Assembly (NCBI GenBank): GCA_964017125.1
Contig: OZ024912.1
Span: forward strand, 61,554,282 to 61,618,281
Direction: 5' to 3'
Length of the DNA stretch: 64,000 nt
Source: Flabesymbios commensalis
Lineage: Eukaryota; Annelida; Polychaeta; Terebellida; Flabelligeridae
Within the stretch, counting starts at the first letter, position 1. The number at the start of each line of letters is the position of its first letter. The notes beneath the pieces were generated by a model. It saw nothing but the letters and a program-made list of their open reading frames with translations, made no database searches and was not told where the DNA came from. Below are positions 33,970 through 45,755 of the stretch, piece by piece. The translations under genes were made by a program, and so were the position numbers.

Positions 33970-34569
33970 ATCGAATCAATATGAGTGAGCGAGGACGAAA
34001 CATTTTGTTTCTGTCAAACTTGACGGCCAGGGTGAGAACCCGTGATCACCGACTTTCCCAGCAGGCAACCTCAACCACTGCATCAGGTATATAGTTAACA
34101 TTTGAATATTAAATAAACGGCACAACTGTCATCCGTTGTGAGTTTATGGGAACGTTTTATAATAGTGTAAATAATATAAAAACAGAAAGATGGAAAAAAT
34201 GTCCAGCCGTTTAGATGGGTTTAGGAAGCGTCTTTACTGAATATTCGGCAACCAGAAAGGGACATAACAGTAGATAAAAGGCCCTACCTTTGAACTTGAA
34301 TGCTTCATACTTGACAGAAGATACATTATTGCAATTTATAGTATATTTTATTTAAAAAACAATAAGCTAGTCTATGCGTATGTATTTAGATCAGTATTTT
34401 AATGATGATTCTCAAATGTATTGGATCTATATTAACACTTGAGTTCAAAAAGTGTCATGTGGACAAACACTTTTATATATTTTAAAAAACAATCTCTACA
34501 ATTAAAATATTAAAAAAATTGTATTAACACATCATATATCCCGCGTTGAAACATGTTAAAACACATATA

Positions 34570-34650
34570 GAACGTAACATCATTCAACAAGATTTCAAAA
34601 TCAGTGACCTCCATCTGGTCAAAAATGAATAGTTTTCACCTGCTTGTAAA
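34570..34650. repeat. Decayed internal piece of MITE family 2
   Basis: The order 'caacaagattt..aaaat', 'tgacctccat.tggtca' and 'ttttcacctgcttg' follows the reverse strand of family 2 without its ends. It is present in all three duplicate copies. Confidence 0.4.
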
Positions 34651-34677
34651 ATACCGTTACATTTTAGCTACATTTAG

Positions 34678-34935
34678 TCAGCCAACGTGGATGACAAGGA
34701 TAACAAAACGAAGGAACAGTGGGTGTATTTTGTCCCCGGATCGGGTCACATGGCAATGCCCCGTCACCCCCGCAGCATGACCCACACAGCCGCAGTTTGA
34801 CATTGATGAGTGCGCTTTCATCAAGATGGTCATCCCTGCGTGAATCTGGGTCACCGGGTGATGATGGATATAAGCAGGTGAGCTGGGTGTCTGTGAGGGG
34901 ATCATTTCTGGTCCGGAGAAAAATGTGGCACAAAG
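34678..34935. other. GC-rich block conserved in A, B and C; coding status unresolved
   Basis: About 260 bp has clearly higher GC than its surroundings and is open in more than one frame on both strands. One minus-strand frame is Cys-rich (LCGSCCGGDGALPC). An indel in copy B (51655-51905) shifts frame within it, which argues against coding across the whole block. Copy C is at about 60890-61140. Confidence 0.3.
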
Positions 34936-34982
34936 ATCTGCTTCATTTGCCTGGATAATAGACACAGAAAACATGACACGTC

Positions 34983-35160
34983 CACCCAACGCTGGGTCAA
35001 TGCTGTTCCAGCGTCTGCGACGCTGAAACAACATAAATCCAGAGCTGGGTCAACGTTGATTATAGTGTTGTTATAATGTTGGGCCAGCGCCACAGATGGT
35101 GAGCCAATGATAAACCAACTCAGGATGAACTTCGTGTGTTGGCTGGGTAGCATCTTCAGC
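34983..35160. repeat. CCAACGCTGGG/CCAGCG palindrome cluster
   Basis: ACCCAACGCTGGGT, TCCAGCGTCTGCGACGCTG and 'gttgggccagcgccacagatggtgagccaat' follow each other and end in a TTGGCTGGGTA-like terminus. This looks like a long diverged relative of MITE family 1. Copies are in B (about 51960-52130) and C (about 61195-61375). Confidence 0.5.
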
Positions 35161-36648
35161 TGTCAAGTTGTATGCCACCGGCAGACTCACACCTGCGTTC
35201 TGAACGTGTCTGACCTGACTGTGCAAGATGGCTGGATAGTAAATGACTCTTTTTCTGAACTAGCCAATTACATGACTGGAGCAATTACATCACTAATCTA
35301 ACACTCATTTATAACGTAAACAGTAGGTTATATGTTTTGATAACAATCAAGAAATGTACCTTACCATCTTCAGTCCAATATGAACGAGGGCATGAACTCG
35401 TTTTTATTTGATGCATTATGTTATGTGCCCGCAATTCGATCTCCAGTGGGGCTGGAGTTTTTGTCTTTTATTTTTTTCGACCCGACTCGGGGCCGCACTA
35501 GAAAGTTGACATGTTATTACATGTTTATATAGAACAGCTCTTGAAATAAATTATACTTTCCATGCAGAGTCGGCCCTAAATTATTTATTAAAAAAAAAGC
35601 CCAGCCCACCCCCCTGGAGATTGAATGGTTGCCCCTTCTGTTATGAAAATGTATTCATGAAACTATTCTACTAGTATATAGGTGCAAAACAAACAAACTA
35701 TAAAAGTTTGTAATTTTTATACTCAAATGGAAAAATACATGTTCGAATATAATAACTACTAATAATAATAACACTAAATAGTTTTTTCGGCTTCGAAGTG
35801 CACGTACTTACATTCGAATACTGAATGCATCTTCAAAATAGTGCATGGACGTTTATCCGCGGGTATACGGTATTGATTCATGGTATTGATCGCTATGGCT
35901 ATTAGGTGCCGTGCAACAATTACGTAACGCTTAGTGGGGGGGGGGGGGTAAGGGATGCGATACGGAGCGTAGTCAAAGTAAGCGTTAAAAAGGGGGAGGG
36001 GGGCAATAATCGTAAAAAAAAGTTATTGCTGAATTTTTTTTTTTCAATATTATTATTAAAATACTGACATCGGAGCATTCATGAACCATTTTGGCCAACA
36101 CTACCAATGCTGATATGAAACAGCACCTGCGATGTTGTCCCACCAATGCGTTTAGTTGGGATGTAAGAGTACTGTGCAAAAACAAACGTCAGTAACTGTT
36201 GAAGTTCAAGTAAGCATTTACTGTATTTTGGCTTTGTGTGACATAGTCACAATCAGTTAGATTAATAACACGTACCAGTCATTCCGTCCAGCCATCACTT
36301 CAACCACAAACACATTTAGACAACGTAAAATGTAGATGACTCTAGTCTCTGTATGTATATATGCATGTAAGGTCCACAAATAGCTGATTTATACATGATC
36401 AGGCCCTCTATATGGTCGATGTGGTCAAACTAGCATATCTTTTCTACATCAAATAGAACAGTGTTTTGGACAAACACAGCGTTTTCGCATCAAAACACCA
36501 CACACGTTTGCTCACATTAAATCCACACACATAAGTCTATCCTAATAGCAGATCCTGGCCCAATGCTGTATCTGACACCTTTTGGTCGCGAGGGGACGGG
36601 ACGATGAATCGTCCACAGTTTCCAATATATATATATATTGGCGCCAGG
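35161..36648. other. Copy A, non-coding stretch
   Basis: I find no coding feature. A poly-G run (35935-35948) is also in C, but the B copy lacks it. An ORF-like segment at 35985-36185 is not maintained between copies. Confidence 0.45.
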
Positions 36649-36886
36649 ATAGCTCATTGGTAGCGTGGTTGACTCAGAGCCCGGGGTAACGGGTTCGTGT
36701 CCCGCGGTGGCCGATAAATTTCCTTGGTGCGCACATATGCAGTGACCCAAACTGTTCAAATTCGTGGGATAATAATGACAACCGAACATTATAACCGATT
36801 CGCGCTGCACAATAAAAAGGTTTAAAAAATAAAGAAATAAAAATGACCAATATGTCAATGTTGACATGTAAACGGTCAATAAAACC
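36649..36886 (+). repeat. tRNA-derived SINE, type 1 (complete)
   Basis: The head GGATAGCTCATTGGTAGCGT is an A-box-like start and GGGTTCGTGTCCC is B-box-like. A conserved middle (CTTGGTGCGCACATATGCAG) and an A/T-rich tail with AATAAA follow. It is shared with B (55415-55660) but absent from C, where 'caatatatatatatagcgcag' crosses the site. Confidence 0.75.
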
Positions 36887-38451
36887 TTATATAGCGCAGT
36901 TATTGTTAATAATCCTGTACTTTTGTGATATGTACATCACCAAAGTTATATTTATTATAAGAATTGTGTGTTGTATGAACTCGTTTTTTTACATGTATAC
37001 ATATGTGTACTCTCATTCCCGAATATCTGTATATATACTGTCACTTTATGTGGGTAGGTGATGCTGATTGCTCGTGCTTGTTTATTTTATAATATGTTAT
37101 AATAAGAAAGGTTAATATACTTTTCTGACAGCTATTCCTTGCGGGCGCAAGACACTTCCCGGTGTCGGGTGAGTGCTGGATCAGTGTCGTAGATGCTGAG
37201 CCAGCGCTTGGCGGGCGCTGGGCTGGTTTCTCGTTTCTGCTGAGGACATGACTGTGTGGTCGGTATATCGCTCACACTATTTAGTTTAATAGATACCTGG
37301 TTTAAACTGACTTATAAGCCCTTATGGGCTGGGTACGACTAACTCAATTTATATGTTGTGCTTAGAAAATTATATGATGTGCATGTCAGTATAATAAATA
37401 AATGATGAATGAATGTATCAAGATACTCATATATACACTTAGATATTGCTCCACATCAGCATGTCACCAGTTCTGTGGCTATCTGATCAGATTTCTTTGC
37501 GATTTCTTTCATTGTATTAAACTATTTTTACAGGTTTAAGCATATAAACAGAAAGCGGGACACTTGATAAACACAAGATAGCATATTTTTTATACAAATG
37601 TAGTCTATATATCTATTTAAATACGAATGTAAAGCATATGTGTCTTACAATCATGGATAGATTGCATGAACAGAGTATTTCTCTTATCCGAATAAATCTC
37701 ATATTAACCCAAAATAACTTCAATCATAAATTCATATTCAGGGGCGATACATTATTATCCATATCCTTCGTATGCCTCTACAATGAATAAAAAAATAAAC
37801 ATATCACTTTTGATTTTATTTTAACCACACTGATTTTCAGCTTTTTCAATTTTTTTTATAAGTAATCATTCGAATTAAAATTTATATGACGTGATAATAA
37901 TAAAAATAATTGTAACAATTACAGACCATGACACCTGTAGGTACATTGTCACATATCCCAATGAATACCACACCAGTAGGCCTACACAAAAATAATAACA
38001 ATAAGACACTGTAAATATAACACTGTAAATATAATATCCTGTGTCTGTGTAGTCAATAATTGTGGCATTGTGATTTTGTAAGTCTACACAAATCGACTAA
38101 AACTTGTTGTGTGTTTGCTGTCATTAGCCAACTTTTTGCATGATTATTAATGGCCTGCATCACCAACTAAAGCAATGTACTCGCAATATATAGGCCCATA
38201 TTTATATCAAAAGAGTAGGCAGATGATGTGTTTCTGTGTCCGGGCTTCTGCATGAAATCACAACGTTAAACCCAATTTAATACTAATCAAGTCTACACGT
38301 GAATAAGTACATACACACAAGCGGTTGTTCATCACTCCCCTCCTTGAAGCAGATTGCTACTGACCGGGTAAGAAATGACCAGAATAATCAAATTAACGAG
38401 GCGGTCATTCCTCACCGGCTTTGTATTGCTGGAGCGCTCCTGACTAGCAGT
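36887..38451. other. Copy A, non-coding stretch with a GC-rich palindrome
   Basis: Near 37160-37230, GCTGGATCAGTGTCGTAGATGC and GAGCCAGCGCTTGGCGGGCGC form several overlapping short inverted repeats of the same CCAGCG type. The rest is AT-rich without recognised genes. Confidence 0.45.
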
Positions 38452-38519
38452 ACAAGACATCGTGTCGATGTGTGGCCAACGTCACTTGACGATGGCCACA
38501 CATTGCCACGATGTCTTGT
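38452..38519. repeat. Strong 68 bp hairpin ACAAGACATCGTG
   Basis: ACAAGACATCGTGTCGATGT pairs with ACATTGCCACGATGTCTTGT, and the inner TGTGGCCAACGTC pairs with GACGATGGCCACA. About 29 of 32 positions pair, around a short CACTT-like loop. The B copy (57043-57110) keeps it. Confidence 0.8.
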
Positions 38520-38635
38520 TCCTGTCGGGGTACAATGTATAATTATGTCTCAAGCAGGTTGGCAAGCTGGTATTCAACGCGACAAAGATGGTCGTGTTTC
38601 GAATGCGTGTTGCCCGTTGACTTGGCGTTTGGTGG

Positions 38636-38797
38636 TCACATGCTTTCTCCGCGTGTCCAGAACTGCAGTAAACTGTCCAGAATGGTCTCAAGTCTGATCA
38701 GACGGTCATTCAGCGAGCCATCCAAGGCGACACCAGAGACTTCGGGATCAAGGGCCCTAATGCCGGGTCGTTCTGGTGCGTGGCCGTAATAAGAACC
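38636..38797 (-). CDS. Candidate terminal exon, unknown protein, copy A
   Basis: On the minus strand an acceptor ATTACAG at 38798-38804 opens a 53-codon frame ending ATG TGA. It reads GSYYGHAPERPGIRALDPEV, continues through SLNDRLIRLETILDSLLQFW and ends TRGESM. The later half looks like an amphipathic helix. In copy B (57227-57388) the frame and length are kept; of four substitutions two are synonymous and two conservative (Y/H, R/K). I do not recognise the family and find no partner exon. It could equally be chance or a transposon relic. Confidence 0.22.
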   Translation of the reverse strand, partial: GSYYGHAPERPGIRALDPEVSGVALDGSLNDRLIRLETILDSLLQFWTRGESM

Positions 38798-39916
38798 CTG
38801 TAATCTAGCTTGATATTTTACCTGACTATGGTTTTAAGAGGGGTCTGCGTCAGTGACGTTCGCCCAACATGTGAGCTCTTTGTGGATTCCGTTATTTTGT
38901 TTTTAATTATGTCTTCTCGTTAGGTATGTGGGTGTTTCATTTCTGTCGGAGTGCACACTTTTTGTTTCTGCATATCTCAGGAGCTACTTGTCTGATGATC
39001 TTCAAATTTTGCACACAACACCTCTAGCTGGTCTAGATGTTTCTTATTCCATAAACTGTACTTTGACCCACTTTTGGTACTATGGTCTAATTTGATGCCT
39101 TGACATATATACTTCGTTTCCGGGGGCAGATATATGTGTGGATTGCAGCCATATTGCACATTATATGATCTCAAGACCATTACTATGGATCATGTTAGTA
39201 AAGTATAGGTGGGTCGTTACGATTAGCTGAGTATAGGTTGTCGGCCCACCCGCATGTCCAGCATGGTCAACGTTCTAAGGAGTGCTCGTCAAAACTAAAT
39301 ATTTTGAATTGGTGAAGCGAAATGATCATTATGAGTGTGTATTAGATGGATTCTGTACCGAATCAACCATGCGTCATCCTAATCATCAACGTCCACTCTC
39401 CTCCGTTAATCAGATCAGAAAATAGAAAACGCGGTGCACATTTAGCAATTTTGCGGTAATTCTGTTACTGGAACTGTTAATAAGGACACTGGCGCCGACA
39501 TTACGACACAATGTCAGTTTTCATTCGCGTCATTTAATCAATTCGAATTGGACACATCCTAAAAATGCTGAATGTGAAAAAGATATAATTGATTCTCGAG
39601 TTCGGATTTTTACCAATTGCCATATAGGTTTTACGTCTACTTGTTTTGCTTATCGGAAAACTCACTGCCGTGAGTCGACGCTCTGGTCATATATCAAAGG
39701 AAATAATAAATCGCTGATCCATTGTTGGTTTGATGTTGGCCCAACGTCCTAGACGGCGGGCCGTCAATGAACTTTTTCCAAGGAAATAAGCAAGTAACAA
39801 GTATTTTTCACATATTGTTACATATAATTATCTGCCATGGAGGTGGCATATATTATTATAAGACGATTCTTGTCAGAGAAATATGCCATAAGTACCAAGT
39901 AATCGCCGTTGGGGAA
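38798..39916. other. Copy A, non-coding stretch
   Basis: It contains 'gtcggagtgcacactttttg' and 'gatcttcaaattttgcacac', a style of low-information repeat, and a partial CCAACGTCCTAGACG palindrome near 39735. No supported ORF. Confidence 0.4.
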
Positions 39917-40014
39917 TACCAGGGATATAAATCGTCCCCTTGGATATGAAAGGGTGTATCTGAAAAGTGGCAGATACACCCTAGCATATCCAAGGGGACG
40001 AAATGTCCCTGGTA
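39917..40014. repeat. Strong 98 bp hairpin TACCAGGGA
   Basis: TACCAGGGATATAAATCGTC plus CCCTTGGATATG pairs with CATATCCAAGGGGACGAAAT and GTCCCTGGTA; GGGTGTATCTG pairs with CAGATACACCC around a short loop. The B copy is at 58509-58606. A half copy is seen at 40993-41020. Confidence 0.8.
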
Positions 40015-40399
40015 ATCTATGTCTCTGGACCCTGCCGTCACATTGCATACAGTCGGTTAGAAAAGGATGTTACTTTCAAACATAGGCCTACTTTTTACTA
40101 TGGTAAACATATTAAATGATAAGTGGCTATTTATTAGCTATTTTGTATTGTATTGTTTATTTAGAATATGCCTTTAGTTTACAATGTGTATACAACCATA
40201 CATTTGTTCAGTTTTCTGGTTATTATATTCCTGTCTTAATTATAATTTTGCAGTATCCTAAGTGTAACTTACTCTTTCTAACGCTTCGGCTTGTTGCTGA
40301 CATACAGCATGTGTAGCTTTTGATGCCAATGTATGTTGAGTGACAGCAAAACTCCCAGTACACTCTTAGTCATATACACTCTTTGCACGCGTTTGCGCG

Positions 40400-40540
40400 T
40401 AGGCAGAAGTCCCAACTAAATAGTTCAGTTTTGGTCACTGTGTGGAGTGTTTTCATTGAAAAGTGTGTGGCAGGAGTCCCAACTAAATAGTTCAGTTTTG
40501 GTCACTGTGTGGCGTGTTGTTATTGCAAAGAGTGTATTAG
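40400..40540 (+). repeat. Short direct repeat, two units of about 70-75 bp
   Basis: 'agtcccaactaaatagttca' plus 'gttttggtcactgtgtgg' and 'gtgttttcattgaaaa' occur twice in tandem. The B copy is at 58985-59115. Confidence 0.65.
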
Positions 40541-40624
40541 TAGACTATTTTGAGGCAATCACAAACAACATCCCTCTTTGCATACACAACTTTCTCCAAT
40601 TTGACTTTGTGCATTTAAACCTTA

Positions 40625-40750
40625 CATCGCGGGATCGACTCTAGGCGTTAGAATCTCAAGTCTCTAGACGTCAGAATCTGACGTCTGTAGACGTCAGATT
40701 TTGACCTTTAAAAAAAAACTTTGGTCTCCATGGTCTATACAAAAATATTT
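40625..40750 (+). repeat. Repeat family 3 copy
   Basis: GGGATCGACTCTAGGCGTTA is followed by two runs of the GACGTCAGA motif and 'ggtctccatggtctatacaa'. The middle of the family tail is missing. The B equivalent is the fuller copy at 59205-59407. Confidence 0.55.
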
Positions 40751-42125
40751 AACTTTATAAACTGAACAATGTGTACACTCAATCGGTCTATTTCGCATAC
40801 ATAATACCCGGATGATTGGCAGACGACAACATGTCTGTTCCATTCAATGTGCGTGTGTAGTCCTACTCAAGGGGTAGGATTTGATCCCGCAGACAGTCTA
40901 CATAATTAGTCCATGAAATCCATTTAGCCTAGTAGTGAGAATATGTCGTAGAATTAAAGAGGGTGAGGCATCACAGGCCCGGAGAACAGGACGACTCCCC
41001 TTGGATATGAAAAGGTGTATCTCCCACCCTTGCCTTCTAAAATATAACCCCATGAACGATACTTGAGTGTGCCTTACTTGCAATATTCAATGTGAGAATT
41101 GAATAAAAAGATGCTTTGCTCAGCATTTAATTTATATTTAAATTTGAAAATAGGTGGTTGGGTAGGCTTACTTGATAAATGTTGTTTGTCACATATGGCA
41201 GGCGTATACTGAAGGAACTAAATAAATGGGATTCCGTCCATGATTTAAATTTGAAAAACCCCGCATTTTAAATCATTTAAATGGCTATAATTGATTAACA
41301 AATATTCTCTAGATACATTAGATCACACACTAGTATAAAAAACATGTGTGTTTGTGTATTGATTGTAATTATTGGCCAGACAGATCAAATAATAGTGAAT
41401 TTTCCCCCAAATAAATATTTTAATTGAAGCAATGAGTACCCTTCCAAAAATGGCTATAATTTGTTTTTGCAATATTTCCGTAAATCAGACCAGCCACTCT
41501 TGTGAGCCCAATAGCCAGACTAATAGAGAAAACAGGAATAAAAGGTAGGCCTATAGCCAGCCAGGTCGGGTGATCTAAAAAAAATTAGGTATCTGGATCC
41601 CCGACTATCACTGGGTGAACTCTCAGCTGATTTGGGCGTGTAGTGGAGCAATTAGAGTCAGTAATTCGCGGAATTGAGGCTGCACTTCAGGCACAGGGAA
41701 GAAACACTCCATACTGAAAATGGATATTTAAAATATAAAAGCTTAGCGAATGTGACAATTGTCAAACATTTCATCAATATGATCAAGGGTGTATATGATA
41801 GTTGTATACCTGGATTAAATGATTTTAAGACATCCATATACGAGTTTCCATAAAATTAATCTGCATCTCTTCAAAGCTGGCCCCCTTTCCTTCGATAAAG
41901 AGTTTTAATTTTTGTCGACAAGTATATTTACCAATGATTTTGGTAAACTTGGTAAAAATATAACGAGCTACAAAGGCAGTAGAAAATCAGCTTCACTTAC
42001 AAATGCGCTGGATGTAGGCCTATATATGTTACGAACTGAACCAATGATTGACCAATATCCAGTTTAACGTATGCGTGCAGCAGGTTTACTATTGTATTAC
42101 CGTCTGAGATATTAACACAGCATTA

Positions 42126-42374
42126 TAACCTATTAACCGCCAAATTATTTAATTTTCAATTTCACCCAATTAAAGCTGTGTCTTGCTGACGCGATCCACA
42201 ACTTCAAGTGGGTGAAAATTGTTCAGAGTTGATAAAATGGAGGTCAACAATAATTATTTTAAAATCTTGCTGATTGGTGTCACGTTTTATCTTTAGCTGC
42301 ATGTGCAAAAGCAGCAATGTGCTAATAAAAAATGTCAAAAAGAATATAATCGCGACTAGTGGTTAAAAGACTAA
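42126..42374 (+). repeat. MITE family 2, diverged copy in the spacer
   Basis: The family 2 core is clear (CTGACGCGATCCACAACTTC, 'aaaatggaggtcaac', 'gtgctaataaaaaa'), but both ends are mutated, so it is older than its relatives. Confidence 0.75.
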
Positions 42375-44185
42375 AGCAACATTGTGTCAAAGTGTGATGT
42401 TTCGTGGTGGCTTCCTGGTTGATATCAGCTGCTCCTGCTACAGCCTGAATGATCACGGACTTCATTTCTGGGAGATTATGCTGACTCTCTTAACAGGAAG
42501 AGAAGATTGTCACATCGACTGGGATCTAACTGAAAAAATGTCGTTGGTCTGACGTCCTCTGACGTTGGCTAAACGCTGAATCAGCATTATTCAATTGCTT
42601 CCCAATAATCACAATACGGTGAACTACTGATGATTTAATGCAAGTACATCTCCTGCTGTAATGTCATTTTGTAGTCATGCATTTTGGGGTTTAAAATCTT
42701 TCAGCTACTTTGCTGAAAACCGTAACCGTCAATGGCTGTAAATAAATAGTTTGACTTTTACCATGTAATTTACGAAAAAGTACAGACGTTAGGCACATGG
42801 ACTAGCAAGCATGCTGAACGTGATAATAATATCCGGGCTAAAAAGTTGAAGCCAGCAGAAATCGACATGTAAAAGGTTCAGAAGCTGGATAATTTTGAAA
42901 TTGTGCAGCAGAAGGATAGAAAGTTAACTATCTCCCGTCTTTCGCAATATTTAGTTGCGCATCTTATTATAGAGAAAGCATTATAATGTATTACTGGCCT
43001 ATACTACTCGTAACACCAATGAGTATAGCCTGTGAAAATCTATTTCTAAATTACGAGCGATATTTATAATTATTACTAATGTACATGAGATAAAATTACG
43101 ATAAAAATAATTTAAATATACATCTAGTGTGTCCATACACGCAGAAATGTTCTCAAGCTCAAATAATCAGCCAGTGCGCATTATTTGTGGGAGTACTACA
43201 AACTATTACATAATGACATGTATTCTTAAAGGGACCCCTTGGGATGAGACATTTTCAATGTTGTCACTTTTAAAAATTTAATTTATTTGAAGCTATATAG
43301 CCTACTGATCTTAACTGAAAATACGAAAAAGTCAAAAAACAATTTTAAAGCACCGAAAAAGAGTGAAATAGTTGTATTTCCAGGTCGTATATTGCCATGT
43401 AAACAAAACAAGTCAGCAATATTCAGCACTTTACATCACATATTCCCACGTATCAGACGGTAAGATCAGAGCAGTCGCCGCTAATTGGTCTCTTATAGTC
43501 AGGACACGGGACGACACACCTGCAGCACTGATTATCTACCCAACGCTGGACCGGTGCCATTAGCATGTGGCCCAATGCTGTGAAAACATTAAATCGTCTT
43601 TCAGGTATACAAATCGTTTGTTTGGGTTCCTTCTGGTTTCATAGAAATGTTGATTAAAAATATTTGTAAAAATCTAAAAACTCTGAAAAAAATAAAATCT
43701 TGATCTGGGTGATACACTACTTCATTACAAGACTAAAAACGAAAATTGATGTCATCCCAAGGGGCTGCTTTAATATCAGACAGCATGACAGACAGACAGA
43801 CAGTATGAGTTTGATGTTAGCTGAGAGTAATCTAATTTATTATTTAATTTTTATATATTTTTAAAACGTAAAAAAAAATGAACAGCAGTGTTTTAAAATG
43901 TATCACGTCTTTGACTTTGATTTTTTTCTAAATATTTTTTGCCAGATGCATAGGCCTATTTTTGGTCATTCCCAATCAGAAGACACACTGCACAACTGAC
44001 TGACCTGCGTGGGAGCCCGGGAACTGATAATGCCAAGTGTTGATTGCCGGTGAGAAATTTATACGAATGACTCTAAGTCAAATGGACATGTCATCACGCA
44101 TCCCCAAAGGTCACCACATCCTCCACAACACAGATAATAATGAAGCACGTGGTGGCTGGAAACCTTTTCAGCGCGGGGCCGTCTT

Positions 44186-44395
44186 TTGACGTCCTAATCT
44201 GACGTCAATAGACGTCAGATTATGACGTCAATAGACGATATCCGCACTGAACTAGTAAAATATTTATAATCGCCGTAGACCCATAACATAGGGATTCAAA
44301 TGAAGCGGAAAGAGCTGACTAAGACAATCATGGTGATTTCAAATTAAAAAACAAAAACTGTGGTCTCCATGGTTGATACACAAATATTTATTTCA
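44186..44395 (+). repeat. Repeat family 3 copy in the spacer
   Basis: CTAATCTGACGTCAATAGAC and its inverted partner are followed by the family tail ('gtagacccataacataggga', 'ggtctccatggttgatacac'). Confidence 0.65.
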
Positions 44396-44524
44396 GCGTT
44401 GTAAGGATAAAATCTGATATAGCAAAATACGCAACATCAACGTTTACCCAACGCCACACGTCGTTGGGTAGCGGTGGATTCAGCGCATGGCTGTATATAT
44501 ACGACGTTGATTTTGCTGTGAATT

Positions 44525-44716
44525 GTGCGTTTTCTGGTCTTATTGCTGGCAGTGTCTTCTGCAAGTGTTGCAGGACAGGATTGGCACAGGGCTCTAGGCA
44601 CGCCATCTATCACAACGAATTACCGCGGTACTCGGCCAGTCAGAGACGTCGGGATGGACGTGGCCACGGTAGCAAGCGCCGGCCCGGTGCTGGTGTATAG
44701 GCGGGGTAGAGGCTGA
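44525..44716 (+). CDS. Short ORF with signal-peptide-like start, uncertain
   Basis: This GC-rich frame of 63 codons begins with GTG, not ATG. It reads RFLVLLLAVSSASVAG, which looks like a secretory signal with cleavage after ASVAG. A basic, compact tail of about 45 residues follows (start QDWHRALGTP, end VLVYRRGRG, then TGA). No in-frame ATG precedes it and a stop lies just upstream, so in an animal it would need a mutated start or a spliced leader exon. I treat it as a possible relic of a small secreted peptide. Confidence 0.15.
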   Translation: MRFLVLLLAVSSASVAGQDWHRALGTPSITTNYRGTRPVRDVGMDVATVASAGPVLVYRRGRG

Positions 44717-44849
44717 AATCAACTGTGCAAAGAAAAATACAATTCGGGCAAATATCGGGAAATTATTTCAACGTATTATTTCCGCAGCCATCGAAAAAAC
44801 TCCTCGTCCAATATTAACCGAGGGATGATTAATAACCACGTCACAGCAA

Positions 44850-44940
44850 ACACGAGGCATTGACACAATGTTGATCTAATTTTGGTCCAGCGTCGTAGAC
44901 GATGGACCAACATTAGGCCAGCATTGGCCACTCCTGTTCT
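44850..44940. repeat. Family 1-like palindrome in the spacer
   Basis: CAGCAAACACGAGGCATTGA is followed by TGGTCCAGCGTCGTAGACG and ATGGACCAACATTAGGCC. It shows the plan of family 1 with a different arm sequence and a poorly defined right end. Confidence 0.45.
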
Positions 44941-45015
44941 ATAAGATACTTTAGCAGCCTGCTTTTTATAATGTCCATAGAGTGAAATTACTTAAGCGTC
45001 TCCTTATTTTCTCTA

Positions 45016-45266
45016 TTAAAACCCTTGAAGCCCTGACGGTGCATTAAAGCATCATTTTACATCACTGAAAACAGACTTAATTTTCCAACAACCAAGGGAT
45101 TTAGAACGAAAATTTCGTGAAACTGGTTCACAACACATGGTAATTTATATATTTTTTAAACCACATCAAATCATCTTCATTCACTACAAGTCGTGAATTG
45201 CGACAGCAATTCGCGGCTTGTAGTGGATGAAGATTACAATGGTAAATTCAGGCTTGAAAGGGTTAA
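45016..45266 (+). repeat. TTAA-flanked MITE, family 4, in the spacer
   Basis: The ends are TTAAAACCCTTGAAGCCCTG and CAGGCTTGAAAGGGTTAA. The core hairpin CACTACAAGTCGTGAATTGC / GCAATTCGCGGCTTGTAGTG matches the GH9 intron 8 copy. Confidence 0.8.
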
Positions 45267-45755
45267 AAAGTAAGTAAAAATGGATCACTTTAATTTTAAC
45301 CTAGGTATTCAAATGAAGTGGAAAGAGCTAACTAAGATGTTTGTGATGATTTCAAATTGAAAAAAACATTTCGTCGAGGACGGCTGGCAAAACCGTATAG
45401 TCAAAGGTCAATGTTGTCTTGTTGGTATGAGATCCTGCCCAGAATAACCTTTAACTATGCACTTAGATTAGCTGGACGGCACAGTAGCTGCTGATATATT
45501 TTTCCCCATGTCATAAAAACTTAATAGCTTTGTAACTGTAAATTTACTGAATGTCATGCCATTCATAACCAAGCTTTTTAAAGAAACAAATGGGTATGTT
45601 TGAGATATTGCACCACTCGTTGTTAGAAAGTTTTTGCGCTATACATTTTATATTGTTTGAACATTGTAATTGTCCATTACCTTGTTATTGGACGTACGTT
45701 GTTGTGATATGATATTGCGGCGCTAATCGGTTGTATTTGAAGATGAAATGAATGG

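Larger units (their letters stand above)
19166..41503. repeat. Segmental duplication, copy A
   Basis: From ATACATTTTATATTGTTTGA to CACTCTTGT this interval matches 45641-60160 in the same orientation, apart from insertions private to each copy. Without the LTR element it is about 13.6 kb. Substitutions against B are a few percent by eye. Content is SINEs, MITEs and hairpins, with one weak exon candidate. Confidence 0.9.
41504..45640. other. Spacer between duplicates A and B
   Basis: This 4.1 kb is unique relative to the duplicated unit. It holds MITEs of families 2, 3 and 4 (listed separately) and several GTTGG/CCAACG palindromes (near 42540, 43540, 44455, 44890). Apart from a weak ORF at 44525 I see no gene. 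Confidence 0.6.

Noticed and set aside
36649-36725. Possible tRNA gene
   Set aside because: A- and B-box-like strings are present but acceptor and anticodon stems do not form, and the tail and copies show it is a SINE.
38299-38789. Plus-strand ORFs of 92-132 codons repeated in copy B
   Set aside because: They run through the hairpin at 38452-38519 and have no family motif. Their repetition only reflects the duplication. The minus-strand frame is the better candidate.
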